Origin: JAXLYE01 sp046351595
GTDB taxonomy: Bacteria; Myxococcota_A; Polyangia; Palsa-1104; JAEUJZ01
Assembly (NCBI GenBank): GCA_046351595.1
Contig: JAXLYE010000001.1
Location: 992,001 to 1,056,000 of the forward strand
Direction: 5' to 3'
DNA length: 64,000 nucleotides
Shown: piece by piece, positions 22,938 through 35,404 of the stretch
Numbering within the stretch: the first letter of the stretch is position 1
How the letters are laid out: each line of letters begins with the position of its first letter
Made by a program: the position numbers and the translations under genes
Notes under the pieces: generated by a model
What the model was told of the DNA's origin: nothing
The model's database searches: none
The model's input: the letters and a program-made list of their open reading frames with translations, nothing else

Positions 22938-23014
22938 GAAGAGAGAGGCTCGTCAGCTGGAGGCGGGCCCGGGTCGCGGAGGACCGTCGGGCCCTAGGGA
23001 CCCGGGCCTGCGGG

Positions 23015-25294
23015 CTACTCGCCGCCGGCCGCCTTGAGGACGAACGGATAGGTGACGATGACGATGCCGCCCTGCGGCTTGGGGAACTCCCAGCGGCGCA
23101 CCGCGGCGGCGATGCACTGCTCAACCGGCGGGTTGTTCATCGTCGAGGACTGCACGAAGCTGGCGGCCACCGCGCCGGTCGGGCTGATCGTGAACTGGAT
23201 CATGACGCGACCCTCGAGGTTCTGGATGCGGGTCAGCTCCTTCTCGTAGCAGAACTTAACCTCGTTGATGTGGCGACGGATGATGCGGCGGATCAGCTCC
23301 TTGTCGAGCGAGCCGCGGACCTCGGCGGTGCCGGGAACGACTTCCGGCGCGCCGGCCTTGCGGCCCTTGAGCTGACCGGCCTTGCTGCCGTACATGCCAC
23401 CGCCGGGAGCGCCGCTGCCGCGGCCGATGGTGCCGAGGTTGCCGAGGCCGATGGTGCCCTCACCGGTGCCGCCGCCGCCCTGGCCCGCGCCGACGAGGCC
23501 GAAGCCGCCCGCGCCGTAGGCGTCGCCGACCTCGGTGCCGACCAGGCCGCCGAGGGCGTCGCTGGCGTCGCGACCGAGCGCCGAGTCACGGCCGAAGATC
23601 GAGGCCATCGCGCCGGTCTGGCCGCCCTTCAGGATGCCGAGCACGCCGGACTTGAGCGCCGCGTCCTTGGCCGCCTCCTTGGCGAGCTTGATATCGGTGT
23701 TCGTCGGCGGACCCTTGATCGCGAAGATCTTGTTCTTCTGATTGGAGTCCTTCTTGCCCATCTTGCCTTCGGCTTCCTTGGCGCGCTTGCCGCCGGAGTT
23801 CTCCTGCTCCTTCTGCTGCTTCTTGAGCCAGTCCGGGATCTCCTCGGGCTTCTGCTCCTCGGGCTTGACGAGGAACTTGGCCAGGCGCTGGTCGTTCATG
23901 AACGCGTCGAGCGACAGCGACTTCGGATCCGGCGGCACCGAGAACATCAGCGCCATGAACAGGCCGACGATGGCGAAGGCGCCGATCGTGTAGCTCTGCG
24001 TGCCCCAGTCGACGTGGAACGGCACCGGGTAGGCGCGCGGCTTGGCGACCGAGTTGATCGAGAAGATGGCGTCACCGAGCTTGACGTTGACGCGGGCCTC
24101 GTTCGGCACCGGCATCACGAACGCGCCCTGCACGTCGCCCGACGGACGCGCCTGGCCCGAGCTGGCGAGCTCGCTCAGCTGGATGACCTTGCCGCCGAGC
24201 TGCATCTCGCCGGTCATCTGCTGGGTGAACAGCATCTCATAGTCGGTGCCCGTCGAGCGGACGAGCGGGAACTTGGCCACCGGGAGCGTGCCGTCGGGGA
24301 CCTTGAAGGTCGCGTCCGAGGCGGTGCCCAGGGTGAACTCGTTCTCCTCGCGCTCGCGGATGCGCCGCGACAGGCCCAGGCCGAGGCCGGCGATGCCGCC
24401 GATGAGCAGCGCGACCGCCGCGTAGTCCAGCGCCACCGAGCCGCGCGGCCGGGGCGGCTTGTCCTTCTTCTTGTCGGCGGCGGCCGCCGCGTTCTCCTTC
24501 TCCCACTCCTCCTCGATGTGCTTCTCGTGGGAGACGATGAAGTAGTTGGAGACGAACATCAGGAACACGGCGATGAGCGCGGCGAAGCCGCCGTAGACCA
24601 TGCCCTTTGTGGCCGGCGTCTCCTTGCCGCGGGCCGGGTCGTCCAGGTGGCGGACGGTCAGCACCGCGTCGTCGAACAGCGCCGAGACCTCGACGGCGCG
24701 CGAGCCGTCACGGACCTCGACCTGATCCGCGATCTGCGGCGGCACCGCAGGCACGAACGCCTTGGGGCCGTAGACCGGCGGGATGGAGAACGCCGCCGGA
24801 GCCGCCGACGCGGCCGGCGCGGCCGGCGCGAACGGCGACGGCATCGGCGCCGGAGCGCGGCCCGGGGCCATCGGCGGAGCGGCCGGGCGGGCCGGGATCG
24901 GCGCGGGCGCCGGGACCTTGGCCGCGGGCGCCTGCACCGAGGCGTCAGCGACCTCCTCGGCGTCGTCGGCTGCCTCGGCCGGCGCCTCGAAGGTGAGGAC
25001 GACGCGGACGTCGCCGATCTTGACCTCGTCGCCCGGGTTCAGGCGCTGCGGCTTCGACGGAGCGAGCTTGCTGCCGTTGACGAAGGTGCCCTTGCTCGAC
25101 TGCAGGTCGACGATCGTCACCTCGCCCTTGGCGGTGACCTCGATGTTCGCGTGCAGGCGGCTCACCGACTCGTCTTCCAGCTGCAGGTGCGCCGACGAGA
25201 TCTTGCCGATCTTGATGGTTTCTTGATTCAGCTTCTCGGTGCGGACCACCTGCCCGCCCTTGAAGACCTGAATCGTGATGGGGATGGCAGCCAT
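23015..25294 (-). CDS. FHA-domain protein with AgmX/PglI-like (TonB-type) C-terminus
   Basis: A 759-residue multi-domain membrane protein. Residues 1-100 are a forkhead-associated domain that binds phosphothreonine (KIGKISSAHLQLEDESVSRLHA, then SSKGTFVNG). A Pro/Ala linker follows, then hydrophobic segments near 231-254, 286-308 and 435-455. A Gly-rich stretch (about 580-650) precedes a C-terminal domain (668-759; VKFCYEKEL, GRVMIQFTISPTGAV, VRRWEFP) of the AgmX/TonB type known from myxobacterial gliding and envelope proteins. ATG 25294 has a GGAGGA site; a longer frame upstream is not needed. With kinases nearby, it may read their phosphorylation state and transmit it across the envelope. 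Confidence 0.82.
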   Translation of the reverse strand: MAAIPITIQVFKGGQVVRTEKLNQETIKIGKISSAHLQLEDESVSRLHANIEVTAKGEVTIVDLQSSKGTFVNGSKLAPSKPQRLNPGDEVKIGDVRVVLTFEAPAEAADDAEEVADASVQAPAAKVPAPAPIPARPAAPPMAPGRAPAPMPSPFAPAAPAASAAPAAFSIPPVYGPKAFVPAVPPQIADQVEVRDGSRAVEVSALFDDAVLTVRHLDDPARGKETPATKGMVYGGFAALIAVFLMFVSNYFIVSHEKHIEEEWEKENAAAAADKKKDKPPRPRGSVALDYAAVALLIGGIAGLGLGLSRRIREREENEFTLGTASDATFKVPDGTLPVAKFPLVRSTGTDYEMLFTQQMTGEMQLGGKVIQLSELASSGQARPSGDVQGAFVMPVPNEARVNVKLGDAIFSINSVAKPRAYPVPFHVDWGTQSYTIGAFAIVGLFMALMFSVPPDPKSLSLDAFMNDQRLAKFLVKPEEQKPEEIPDWLKKQQKEQENSGGKRAKEAEGKMGKKDSNQKNKIFAIKGPPTNTDIKLAKEAAKDAALKSGVLGILKGGQTGAMASIFGRDSALGRDASDALGGLVGTEVGDAYGAGGFGLVGAGQGGGGTGEGTIGLGNLGTIGRGSGAPGGGMYGSKAGQLKGRKAGAPEVVPGTAEVRGSLDKELIRRIIRRHINEVKFCYEKELTRIQNLEGRVMIQFTISPTGAVAASFVQSSTMNNPPVEQCIAAAVRRWEFPKPQGGIVIVTYPFVLKAAGGE

Positions 25295-25639
25295 TGAAAC
25301 GTCCTCCGTACAGGTTCTCTTTTTGGAGCCAGTCACAGTTTCGGACATCTCTTTGTTAGTGGGGTTCCAAACTTTTTTCACATTGACAGAAACCACATCG
25401 CAGCTGGTCGGGTCAGCAAAACAAAGCGCGTCACCGACGAGAGAAAGCGCGAGCTCGGCCGTCGGCCGACCCTTCAACAGGCCGGACCTCCGTCCAGACA
25501 GCCCTTCCCTGCGGAGCCTGCGTAGACCGACCTACAGCGGCCCCGCGACCCGGCTGTTCCTTGGAGGCCGGCGCGCACCCGAGGTTCCGCGCCGCTGCGC
25601 AGTTGACGTCCCGTCGGCGCCCGGACCACACTGCGGCTT
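25295..25639. other. Divergent intergenic region
   Basis: This 345-bp gap separates the FHA gene and the RNase Y-like gene. The first 120 bp are comparatively AT-rich and probably hold the FHA-gene promoter. No clear -10/-35 pair, palindrome or small gene was found. Confidence 0.4.
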
Positions 25640-27202
25640 GTGACGCTCCTCGGGCCGCTCCTTGCCATCGTTGGATTTGCCGCTGCCTTCGTGCTGATGC
25701 GACGGCGACTCGTGCAGCAGGCGGCGGCGCTGCAGGCGCAGGCCGAGCTCGAGGCCGAGGAGCTCGTAGCCAGCGCCACCGCCGAGGCGCAGCGCGTGCT
25801 CGACGCCGCGCGCAGCGAGGCCGAGGCGATGGCCGAGCGCAAGCGCCGCGCCGGCCAGCGCGAGCTCGAGCAGCGGCAGGAGACGATCACCCGCACCCGC
25901 GAGCAGCTCACGGCGTGGGAAAACGCGCTCGCCCGCAGCGAGGCGCTGCTGACGACACGCGGCGAGTCCCTGACCGAGCGCGAGCGCGCGATCGGCCAGC
26001 TGCAGCAGCGCCAGCAGGCGGCCAACGAGCGCAAGCAGCAGGCGCTCGCGCAGGCGCAGAACGAGCTGGTGCGCATCGCCGGCGAGAGCCACAAGGACGC
26101 GCGCGCCCGCCTCGTCACCGAGTGGGTCGAGCAGGCGCGCGCCGAGGCCAGCGACGAGCTCCGCCAGCTCGAGCAGAACCAGACCGACCCCGAGTACGGC
26201 GCGCGCGCCAAGCGGCTGCTCGACATCGCCAGCCAGCGCTACTACGGCCACTACCTGACCGAGCGCCTGCTCTCGACGCTGCAGATCGCTCCCGACGTGG
26301 CGGAGCGGCTGCTCGGCGAGGGCGGCGACGGACTGCTGGCGATCGGCGAGGTCGCCAACGTCAAGCTGACCCTGGCCGACGATCACCAGTCGATCCGGCT
26401 GGAGGGCCAGGACAGCTTCGGCCGCGAGATCGCGCGCCGCGCCATCAGCCGCTTCACCAAGGCCCTGCCGCGCGGCGGCGTCGACGGCATGCGCAAGGCC
26501 GTGCAGGCCATCGCCGAGGAGCTGGAGCGCGAGACCGTGGAGCTCGGGCGCCGCGCCTTCAAGGAGCTGGAGATCCCGCGCGCCCACCCCGACATCGTGC
26601 GGCTCGTCGGGCGCCTCAACTACCGCACCAGCTACAGCCAGAACCAGTGGAAGCACGCCGTCGAGGCGTCGTTCCTCTGCGGCATGCTCGCGTCCGAGCT
26701 GCGGCTCGACGTGAAGATCGCGCGGCGCGCGGCGCTGATGCACGACATCGGCAAGTCGCTGACCCACGCCATCGACGGCAGCCACGCGGTCATCGGCGCG
26801 GACTACGCGCGCCGCCTGGGCGAGTCCGAGGTCGTCGCCAACGCCATCGGCGCCCACCACCTCGACGAGCCGTTCGGATCGCCGTACGCGCTTTTGGTCG
26901 CCGCCTCCGACGCGATGAGCGGCGCCCGCCCCGGCGCCCGCCACGAGCAGGAGGGCAGCCACATCCAGCGCATCGAGGAGCTGGAGCGCATCGCCCTGGG
27001 CGTCAGCGGCGTCGATCGCTGCTACGCGCTGCAGGCCGGCCGCGAGCTGCGCGTGCACGTGCGCGAGAACCAGGTCAGCGACCTGCGCGCCGCCGAGATG
27101 TCGGCCGAGCTCGCGCAGCGCATCAGCGAGGGCCTGGTCTTCCCGGGCCAGATCAAGGTCACGGTCATCCGCGAGATCAACGCGGTCGCCGTCGCCAACT
27201 GA
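25640..27202 (+). CDS. RNase Y-like HD-domain protein with reduced KH domain
   Basis: The layout matches RNase Y: an N-terminal membrane helix (residues 4-20), a long coiled coil (about 22-170) and an HD phosphohydrolase domain with MHDIGK near residue 367. RNase Y starts mRNA decay at the membrane. Between coiled coil and HD, RNase Y normally has a KH domain with the RNA-binding loop GRIIGREG; here the chain goes from the coiled coil into NVKLTLADDHQSIRL and FGREIARRAI, so the GxxG-containing front of the KH fold is missing. The RNA-binding mode must differ, or the protein has another job. The start is GTG. It stands alone on its strand. Confidence 0.78.
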   Translation: MTLLGPLLAIVGFAAAFVLMRRRLVQQAAALQAQAELEAEELVASATAEAQRVLDAARSEAEAMAERKRRAGQRELEQRQETITRTREQLTAWENALARSEALLTTRGESLTERERAIGQLQQRQQAANERKQQALAQAQNELVRIAGESHKDARARLVTEWVEQARAEASDELRQLEQNQTDPEYGARAKRLLDIASQRYYGHYLTERLLSTLQIAPDVAERLLGEGGDGLLAIGEVANVKLTLADDHQSIRLEGQDSFGREIARRAISRFTKALPRGGVDGMRKAVQAIAEELERETVELGRRAFKELEIPRAHPDIVRLVGRLNYRTSYSQNQWKHAVEASFLCGMLASELRLDVKIARRAALMHDIGKSLTHAIDGSHAVIGADYARRLGESEVVANAIGAHHLDEPFGSPYALLVAASDAMSGARPGARHEQEGSHIQRIEELERIALGVSGVDRCYALQAGRELRVHVRENQVSDLRAAEMSAELAQRISEGLVFPGQIKVTVIREINAVAVAN

Positions 27203-27227
27203 TCCAGGGGCACCTTCGCGGCGCGCG

Positions 27228-27878
27228 CTACCAGGTCACGACGAAGTCGGTGTCGCCGCGCTCGAGCGAGACGCCGCGCAGCTCGACCTGGCCGTGCGGC
27301 TGCCCTGCCGCGTCGAGCATGCCGAGCCAGGTGCCGGCCAGCAGCTCCGAGGTGGTGCCGTGGCGGTAGGTGCTCGACGGGAAGCCGCGCAGCTCCAGGC
27401 GCGCGCAGCGCTTGTCGACGTAGACGTAGGTCAGCTCGCCGGCGTTCTTGACGACGCTGCCGCGGGCGCGCACCGCGATCTTGAGCAGCGAGTGCGGGCT
27501 GATGCCGAACGCGCGCATCACACCCTCGACCGCCGACTGCACGCTGGGGTTTTTCATGAAGCGGCGGCCGATGTGCCGGAAGAACTGCCGCGTCCCCGGA
27601 TCCCCGAGCGCCCCGCGCACCGCGTTGGTGAGCGCGTTGTACGTCTCCTCCTCGACCCACTCGATCGGCAGCATCGTCGCGATGCGCTCGTAGGCCGCGC
27701 CGGCGCGGGCGTAGATGACGCGCTGGGTCTCTCGGGGCAGGTTGTTGATCTCGGCCTGGATGGTCTGCGCGTAGCTGGCCTTGGTCGCCGGCCGCCCCGT
27801 CGGGGACGCGCTCGCGCTCGCGGTCGGGCGGGCGCGCTCCGGTGCCTCGGGGGGAGAGCGGGACGGAGGGCTGGCCAT
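27228..27878 (-). CDS. TIGR02265/DUF2378-like myxobacterial protein
   Basis: 216 residues. A Ser/Pro/Ala-rich leader (1-35) is followed by a globular part with ARAGAAYERIATMLPIEWVEEETY and later RFMKNPSVQSAVEGVMRAFG, resembling the TIGR02265 (DUF2378) paralogous family abundant in myxobacteria. The family function is unknown. The gene is convergent with the RNase Y-like gene, with a 25-bp gap, and lies downstream of the gene at 27980 on the same strand. Assignment is by recognisable pattern only. Confidence 0.5.
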   Translation of the reverse strand: MASPPSRSPPEAPERARPTASASASPTGRPATKASYAQTIQAEINNLPRETQRVIYARAGAAYERIATMLPIEWVEEETYNALTNAVRGALGDPGTRQFFRHIGRRFMKNPSVQSAVEGVMRAFGISPHSLLKIAVRARGSVVKNAGELTYVYVDKRCARLELRGFPSSTYRHGTTSELLAGTWLGMLDAAGQPHGQVELRGVSLERGDTDFVVTW

Positions 27879-27894
27879 CGGGCCGATCCTTGTA

Positions 27895-27962
27895 GGGCCG
27901 GCAAAGCCGGCTGGGGGTATGGGCCGGCAAAGCCGGCCGGAGATCTACGCCGGCGACGCCGG
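27895..27962. repeat. Three short GC hairpins of related sequence
   Basis: GGGCCGGCAAAGCCGGC occurs at 27895 and 27921, and a related CGCCGGCGACGCCGG at 27948. Each is a self-complementary hairpin. They fill the gap between two same-strand genes and may be an intercistronic mRNA stabiliser or a REP-like repeat. Confidence 0.55.
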
Positions 27963-27979
27963 TTCCAGTCGCGGCGGCG

Positions 27980-29281
27980 TTACTTCGCGGCCTGCGCCTG
28001 CTGCGCCGCGAGGCGCTCGCGCGCCGCCGGAGCCAGGCGGATCTCGTCCGAGGTCAGCCAGAAGCCCGTCGACTTCGTCGGCAGCCGGCGCCACGACTTC
28101 AGCACCACGTCGATGTCCGCGGCGGCCTCGGCGATCGGCGTGTACGGCGGCGTGGCGATGCCGATGCGGAAGACGCGCCCGTCGCGGTCGGCAATCCAGC
28201 GCGCCACCGTGTGCGTCGGCGCGCCGCCGAGCAGCATGCTGACCTGGACCGCCAGGCCGGCGCGCTCGCCCTCGCCCGCCACCGTCGAGTCAGCGGCCAG
28301 CTCGACCGGCTCGCTGCTCATCTCGATGTTGGTCGCGCCCTGCTGCTGCCACTCGGCGATCTGGCGCTGCACCATCTGCTCCAGGCCCTGCTGGCGCTTG
28401 TCCGGCGGCAGCAGCACGCCCGCGATCTGGCGCACGTCGAGCATCTGCGGATCGTCGGCTGCCTCGAGCACCACGCGCGACAGCAGCGCGACGCCGGCCG
28501 GCACCGGCAGCACGCCCGCCGGCACCTGGACGTAGCGCGGCGGCGCCTTGATGGCGCAGGCCGCGCCGGCGAGCTCGATCTCGCTGCCCGCCGCCGGCAG
28601 CGGCTCGGGGCGCTGGGTCACCGCCAGCTCGGCCTGCGGCAGCGACAGCAGCCACTTCAGCGCCCGGCGCACGCAGGTCAGCGGGTGGCTGGGGAACTTC
28701 TCGTCGTGCGCCGGATCGTCGTAGTGCTTGAGGCCGAGGCGGCGCGCCAGCTTCTGCGCGCCCTCGCTCGGGCTCTGCTGCATGGCCAGCGTCAGCAGCT
28801 GCTGCTCGCGGTAGCCGGTCTGCTGGGTGTGGTGGAACGCGGTGATGTCGATCAGGCCCGTGCCGACCGGGATCAGCAGGTTGCCGACGACCGCCTCGAG
28901 CGCCGGCTCGTAGGCGACGCGGCGCAGCACGTGCAGCGCGCGCACACCGTCGATCTCGACGTACTCGACGTGGATGAGCGGCGAGAACTCGGGATCCGTG
29001 GTCCGCACCGGCGGCCGCTGCGTGCCCGGCGGCACCTGCACCTGGTGGTAGTGCTGCTCGAAGCCGTAGCGGGCGTGGCGCTCGATGTCGCGGCGGTGGA
29101 TGTCCGCGAACTCGGGCCGCAGGTCGGCGCGCCAGGGCGCGTGCAGGATGTGCCAGCCGACCTTGCGCTGCTCATCCACGAAGACGACGCGGCGGTCCTG
29201 CTCGTCCTGCTTCTTCCAGGTGTCGGGGATGTGCAGCTTGAGGCCGGGGAGGCCGTTCTTCAGATCGTCGAGGAAGCCCAT
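27980..29281 (-). CDS. Hypothetical protein
   Basis: 433 residues from ATG 29281 (a GTG 18 bp upstream is possible). No family is recognised. The N-terminal 170 residues (PGLKLHIPDTWKK, VGWHILHAPWR) and the C-terminal 180 residues (ATNIEMSSEPVELAADSTVAGEGERAG) look like two alpha/beta domains of similar type, perhaps a duplicated stress-related lipoprotein-like fold. There is no signal peptide or membrane helix, so it is probably cytoplasmic. The neighbours suggest no pathway. Confidence 0.65.
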   Translation of the reverse strand: MGFLDDLKNGLPGLKLHIPDTWKKQDEQDRRVVFVDEQRKVGWHILHAPWRADLRPEFADIHRRDIERHARYGFEQHYHQVQVPPGTQRPPVRTTDPEFSPLIHVEYVEIDGVRALHVLRRVAYEPALEAVVGNLLIPVGTGLIDITAFHHTQQTGYREQQLLTLAMQQSPSEGAQKLARRLGLKHYDDPAHDEKFPSHPLTCVRRALKWLLSLPQAELAVTQRPEPLPAAGSEIELAGAACAIKAPPRYVQVPAGVLPVPAGVALLSRVVLEAADDPQMLDVRQIAGVLLPPDKRQQGLEQMVQRQIAEWQQQGATNIEMSSEPVELAADSTVAGEGERAGLAVQVSMLLGGAPTHTVARWIADRDGRVFRIGIATPPYTPIAEAAADIDVVLKSWRRLPTKSTGFWLTSDEIRLAPAARERLAAQQAQAAK

Positions 29282-29425
29282 GGGTGAAGAATCTATCACG
29301 ATCCACGGCGACCGGGCGGTCGCGAAGCGGCGGCCGCGGCCCCCAGCCCGGCGGCGGTACCAGCCGAGGCGGATCGCGCCTACTTTTGCGGTGCGGCCTG
29401 GGCTCGCAACGCGGCCTGGGCCGCC

Positions 29426-29824
29426 TCAGGAGCGGGCGACGGCGCAGCGGTCGTCCGAGCAGCCCGCGTCCCGTCGCCGCGGCAGGTACGGACGGACCGC
29501 GGCAAAGACCCGGTAGCCGGCGCGCAAGAGCAGGTTCACGCCCGGCAGCCGCGCCAGCCGCGCCGCCGTGTGCAGCCCGAGCGCGTCCCAGATCGCGATG
29601 AACGAGTCCAGGCCGGTGATCAGCTGCCCGTCGCGCCGGCGGACGTGCAGGGACCTCTTCACCTGCTCGCCGTCCACGCCCTCGGCCGCGGCGTCGAACG
29701 ACGGCGCCGCGATGTCGACGAGCCGGAGCCGCCCCTCGGAGTCGCGGCGGCGGTAGTGAGCGATCTCGCGCGAGCAGATCGGGCACGCCCCGTCAAAGAA
29801 CACGGTGAGCTGCGGGTTCGTCAT
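29426..29824 (-). CDS. DCC-family thiol oxidoreductase-like protein (DUF393)
   Basis: 132 residues. The N-terminus has the family motif FFDGACPICSREI with the DxxCPxC active site, followed by HYRRRD and LRLVDIAAP, then GLDSFIAIWDALGLHTAARLARLPG, all typical of the DCC family. These are thioredoxin-fold-like proteins with a redox CxxC, substrate unknown. A second Cys pair (CSDDRC) near the end is outside the usual domain. It stands between smc and the gene at 27980, all on the minus strand. Confidence 0.8.
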   Translation of the reverse strand: MTNPQLTVFFDGACPICSREIAHYRRRDSEGRLRLVDIAAPSFDAAAEGVDGEQVKRSLHVRRRDGQLITGLDSFIAIWDALGLHTAARLARLPGVNLLLRAGYRVFAAVRPYLPRRRDAGCSDDRCAVARS

Positions 29825-29887
29825 GCCCTATGGATGCCCCGCCCGCACCGCCCGCGCCAAGCGCAGCGAGCGCCCGTTCTGGAACGC

Positions 29888-33535
<3,648 letters not shown>

Positions 33536-33689
33536 CGGACGCCCCGCGCCGCCACTTGTCTGTTTTTTCGGAAGGCGGCCGGCCGCGCGATTGCGTGAGC
33601 GGAGCCGCGCCTACCCGGCACGAGGGCGGCGACTGTAGATCAACTCGGCTCGGATCCGCTCGCAAAAGATCCGGTAAAATAACCTCGCC

Positions 33690-34226
33690 ATGTCAGACGC
33701 TGCGTCCGTCGAGCAGGGGGCTCCAGCACCGGGCGGATCCGAGCCTGGCCCCGGCACCGTGCTCGCCGGCAAGTACCGCCTGAGCCGCCGGCTCGGAGAC
33801 GGCGCGATGGGCGTCGTCTTCCTGGGCGTGCACGAGCGCCTCGGCCGCGAGGTCGCGGTCAAGATCCTGCGCCCCGAGCTAAGCAGCCTGTCCGACGCCG
33901 TGGCCCGCTTCCAGCGCGAGGCCGAGCTGGTCACGCGCATCGGCCACCCCAGCATCGTCACCGTCTACGACTATGGCCGCGCCCCCGACGGCTCGGTCTA
34001 TTACGTGATGGAGCTGCTCAGCGGCCGACCGCTGCGCACGCGCCTGCAGGAGGGCCCGCTCAGCGACGATGAGGTGGTCGACGTCTTCGCGCCGCTTCTG
34101 TCCGCGGTGCACAGCGCCCACGCCGTGAGCGCGGTCCACCGCGACCTCAAACCAGACAAGGATGCTGCGGCGGCCGGCGCGGAACCAGCGACGGCAGGGT
34201 GGCGCCTGCACGAGTGCTGCGGGTAA
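33690..34226 (+). pseudogene. 5' fragment of a Ser/Thr kinase interrupted in the catalytic loop
   Basis: Residues 24-155 are a good kinase N-lobe and start of the C-lobe: glycine loop LGDGAMGVVFLG, VAVKIL with K58, and VHRDLKP at 149-155. After CCA (34152-34154) the sequence departs and 23 unrelated residues lead to a stop. The missing continuation, beginning ENVMLV and followed by the DFG loop, is found in the same orientation at 55034. The fragment lacks DFG, APE and the substrate lobe, so it cannot be an active kinase. Before the break this was probably a HEAT-repeat kinase like its neighbour at 56646. Confidence 0.85.
34143..34156 (+). other. Left junction core in the HRDLKPEN codons
   Basis: GACCTCAAACCAGA encodes DLKP and the first bases of the next codon. 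It matches GACCTTTGAACCAGA at 47958 and 55021, at the ends of the 118-bp repeats. It is the inferred left attachment core. Confidence 0.55.
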
Positions 34227-34387
34227 GCATCGGACGGAAACCCGCAAGCCTCGCCGCCGCGATCGGCCCCCGTAAAAAGTCTGCGATCTCGGGCCAAATC
34301 CGACGGGGAAGCCCTGGCGCGCGGCACGGCCGTGCACAGGTTAGTCCGTGGGGAATGGGGAAGAAGAGCCCCGGCAAGGAGTGCCCG

Positions 34388-35335
34388 ATGCGTTTCTCAC
34401 GTCGCGACTTCCTGCGGATCTCGGCCGGCGCGGCCGGCGCGCTGCTGGTCGGTGGCTGCATCAACACCCCGACGGATCTGCCGGCCTACACGCCGCCGCT
34501 TGTGCGTGCGCTCGTGCCGACCATCACCGACGAGGTCCGCCTGCCCGCCTTCGGCGACTGGGGCGTGCACAACTGGAACCAGTGGGGCGTGGTGCAGGGC
34601 CTGGACGCCGCGTCCAAGGAGCTCGGCGGCTTCCACGCCGGCCTCCTGCTCGGTGACAACTTCTACGCATCGGGCGTCAGCAGCGTCGAGGACGCGCTGT
34701 TCAGCGAGAACTTCGCGAAGCTGTACGACACCGAGCAGCTCGGGAACCTGACCTGGCACGCCATCCTCGGCAACCACGACTACCAGGGCAACGTCGAGGC
34801 GCAGATCCAGTACACCGAGCGCTCGGGCGGTCGCTGGTCGATGCCGGCGCACTACTACCGGCGCGACTTCGCGGGCGCCTCCGGCACGCTGCTCACCGTG
34901 CTCGCCATCGACACGGACCCGGGCTTCGGCGGCTGGCGCGAGCAGCTCGCCTGGCTCGAGCAGCAGCTGATCTCGCTGCAGGGCGCGCCGCAGGCCGTGG
35001 TCGTCATCGGCCACCACACGATCATCAGCTACTCGACGCACGGCGCGACCGACCACCTGGTCCAGTACGTCGATCCGCTCTTGCGCCGCTACCGCGTGAC
35101 CGCGTACCTGTGCGGGCACGACCACTGCCTGCAGGTCAACGAGGACAGCGGCGTCACCTACGCGGTCCTCGGCGGCGGCGGCGCCGATGCGTACGGCTGC
35201 AGCACCGGCCCGGCCAGCAGGTTCGCGGTCAGCGCCTACGGCTTCGGCGTGCTCCGCGCGAGCCGCGGCGCGCTGACGCTGGAGGTCCGCGACAACAGAG
35301 GCAAGATCCTGTACACGCAGACGCGCCGGGTGTAG
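34388..35335 (+). CDS. Tat-exported lipoprotein metallophosphatase (acid phosphatase-like)
   Basis: 315 residues. The N-terminus has a twin-arginine signal (SRRDFLR) and a lipobox (LVGGC), so export folded through Tat and lipid anchoring are predicted. The body is a calcineurin-like metallophosphatase of the tartrate-resistant acid phosphatase group: GDWG, GDNFYASG, GNHDY, GHH and GHDHCLQ supply the two-metal site. It would hydrolyse phosphate esters in the periplasm or at the surface. ATG 34388 follows an AAGGAG site. It is followed by a terminator and is the first gene inside the kinase insertion. Confidence 0.88.
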   Translation: MRFSRRDFLRISAGAAGALLVGGCINTPTDLPAYTPPLVRALVPTITDEVRLPAFGDWGVHNWNQWGVVQGLDAASKELGGFHAGLLLGDNFYASGVSSVEDALFSENFAKLYDTEQLGNLTWHAILGNHDYQGNVEAQIQYTERSGGRWSMPAHYYRRDFAGASGTLLTVLAIDTDPGFGGWREQLAWLEQQLISLQGAPQAVVVIGHHTIISYSTHGATDHLVQYVDPLLRRYRVTAYLCGHDHCLQVNEDSGVTYAVLGGGGADAYGCSTGPASRFAVSAYGFGVLRASRGALTLEVRDNRGKILYTQTRRV

Positions 35336-35364
35336 CCGGGCGCAGAGCGCAACGAGCGCGCAGA

Positions 35365-35393
35365 GCCTGCCCGCCGAGCGCAGGCCCTTTTTA
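35365..35393 (+). terminator. Terminator after the phosphatase gene
   Basis: GCCTGC and GCAGGC arms with a 9-nt loop are followed by CCTTTTTAT. Confidence 0.7.
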
Positions 35394-35404
35394 TCCGCCG
35401 CGGC

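Noticed and set aside
25383..25388. TTGACA on the plus strand as a promoter for the RNase Y-like gene
   Set aside because: No -10 element at 16-19 bp and the gene starts 250 bp further on.
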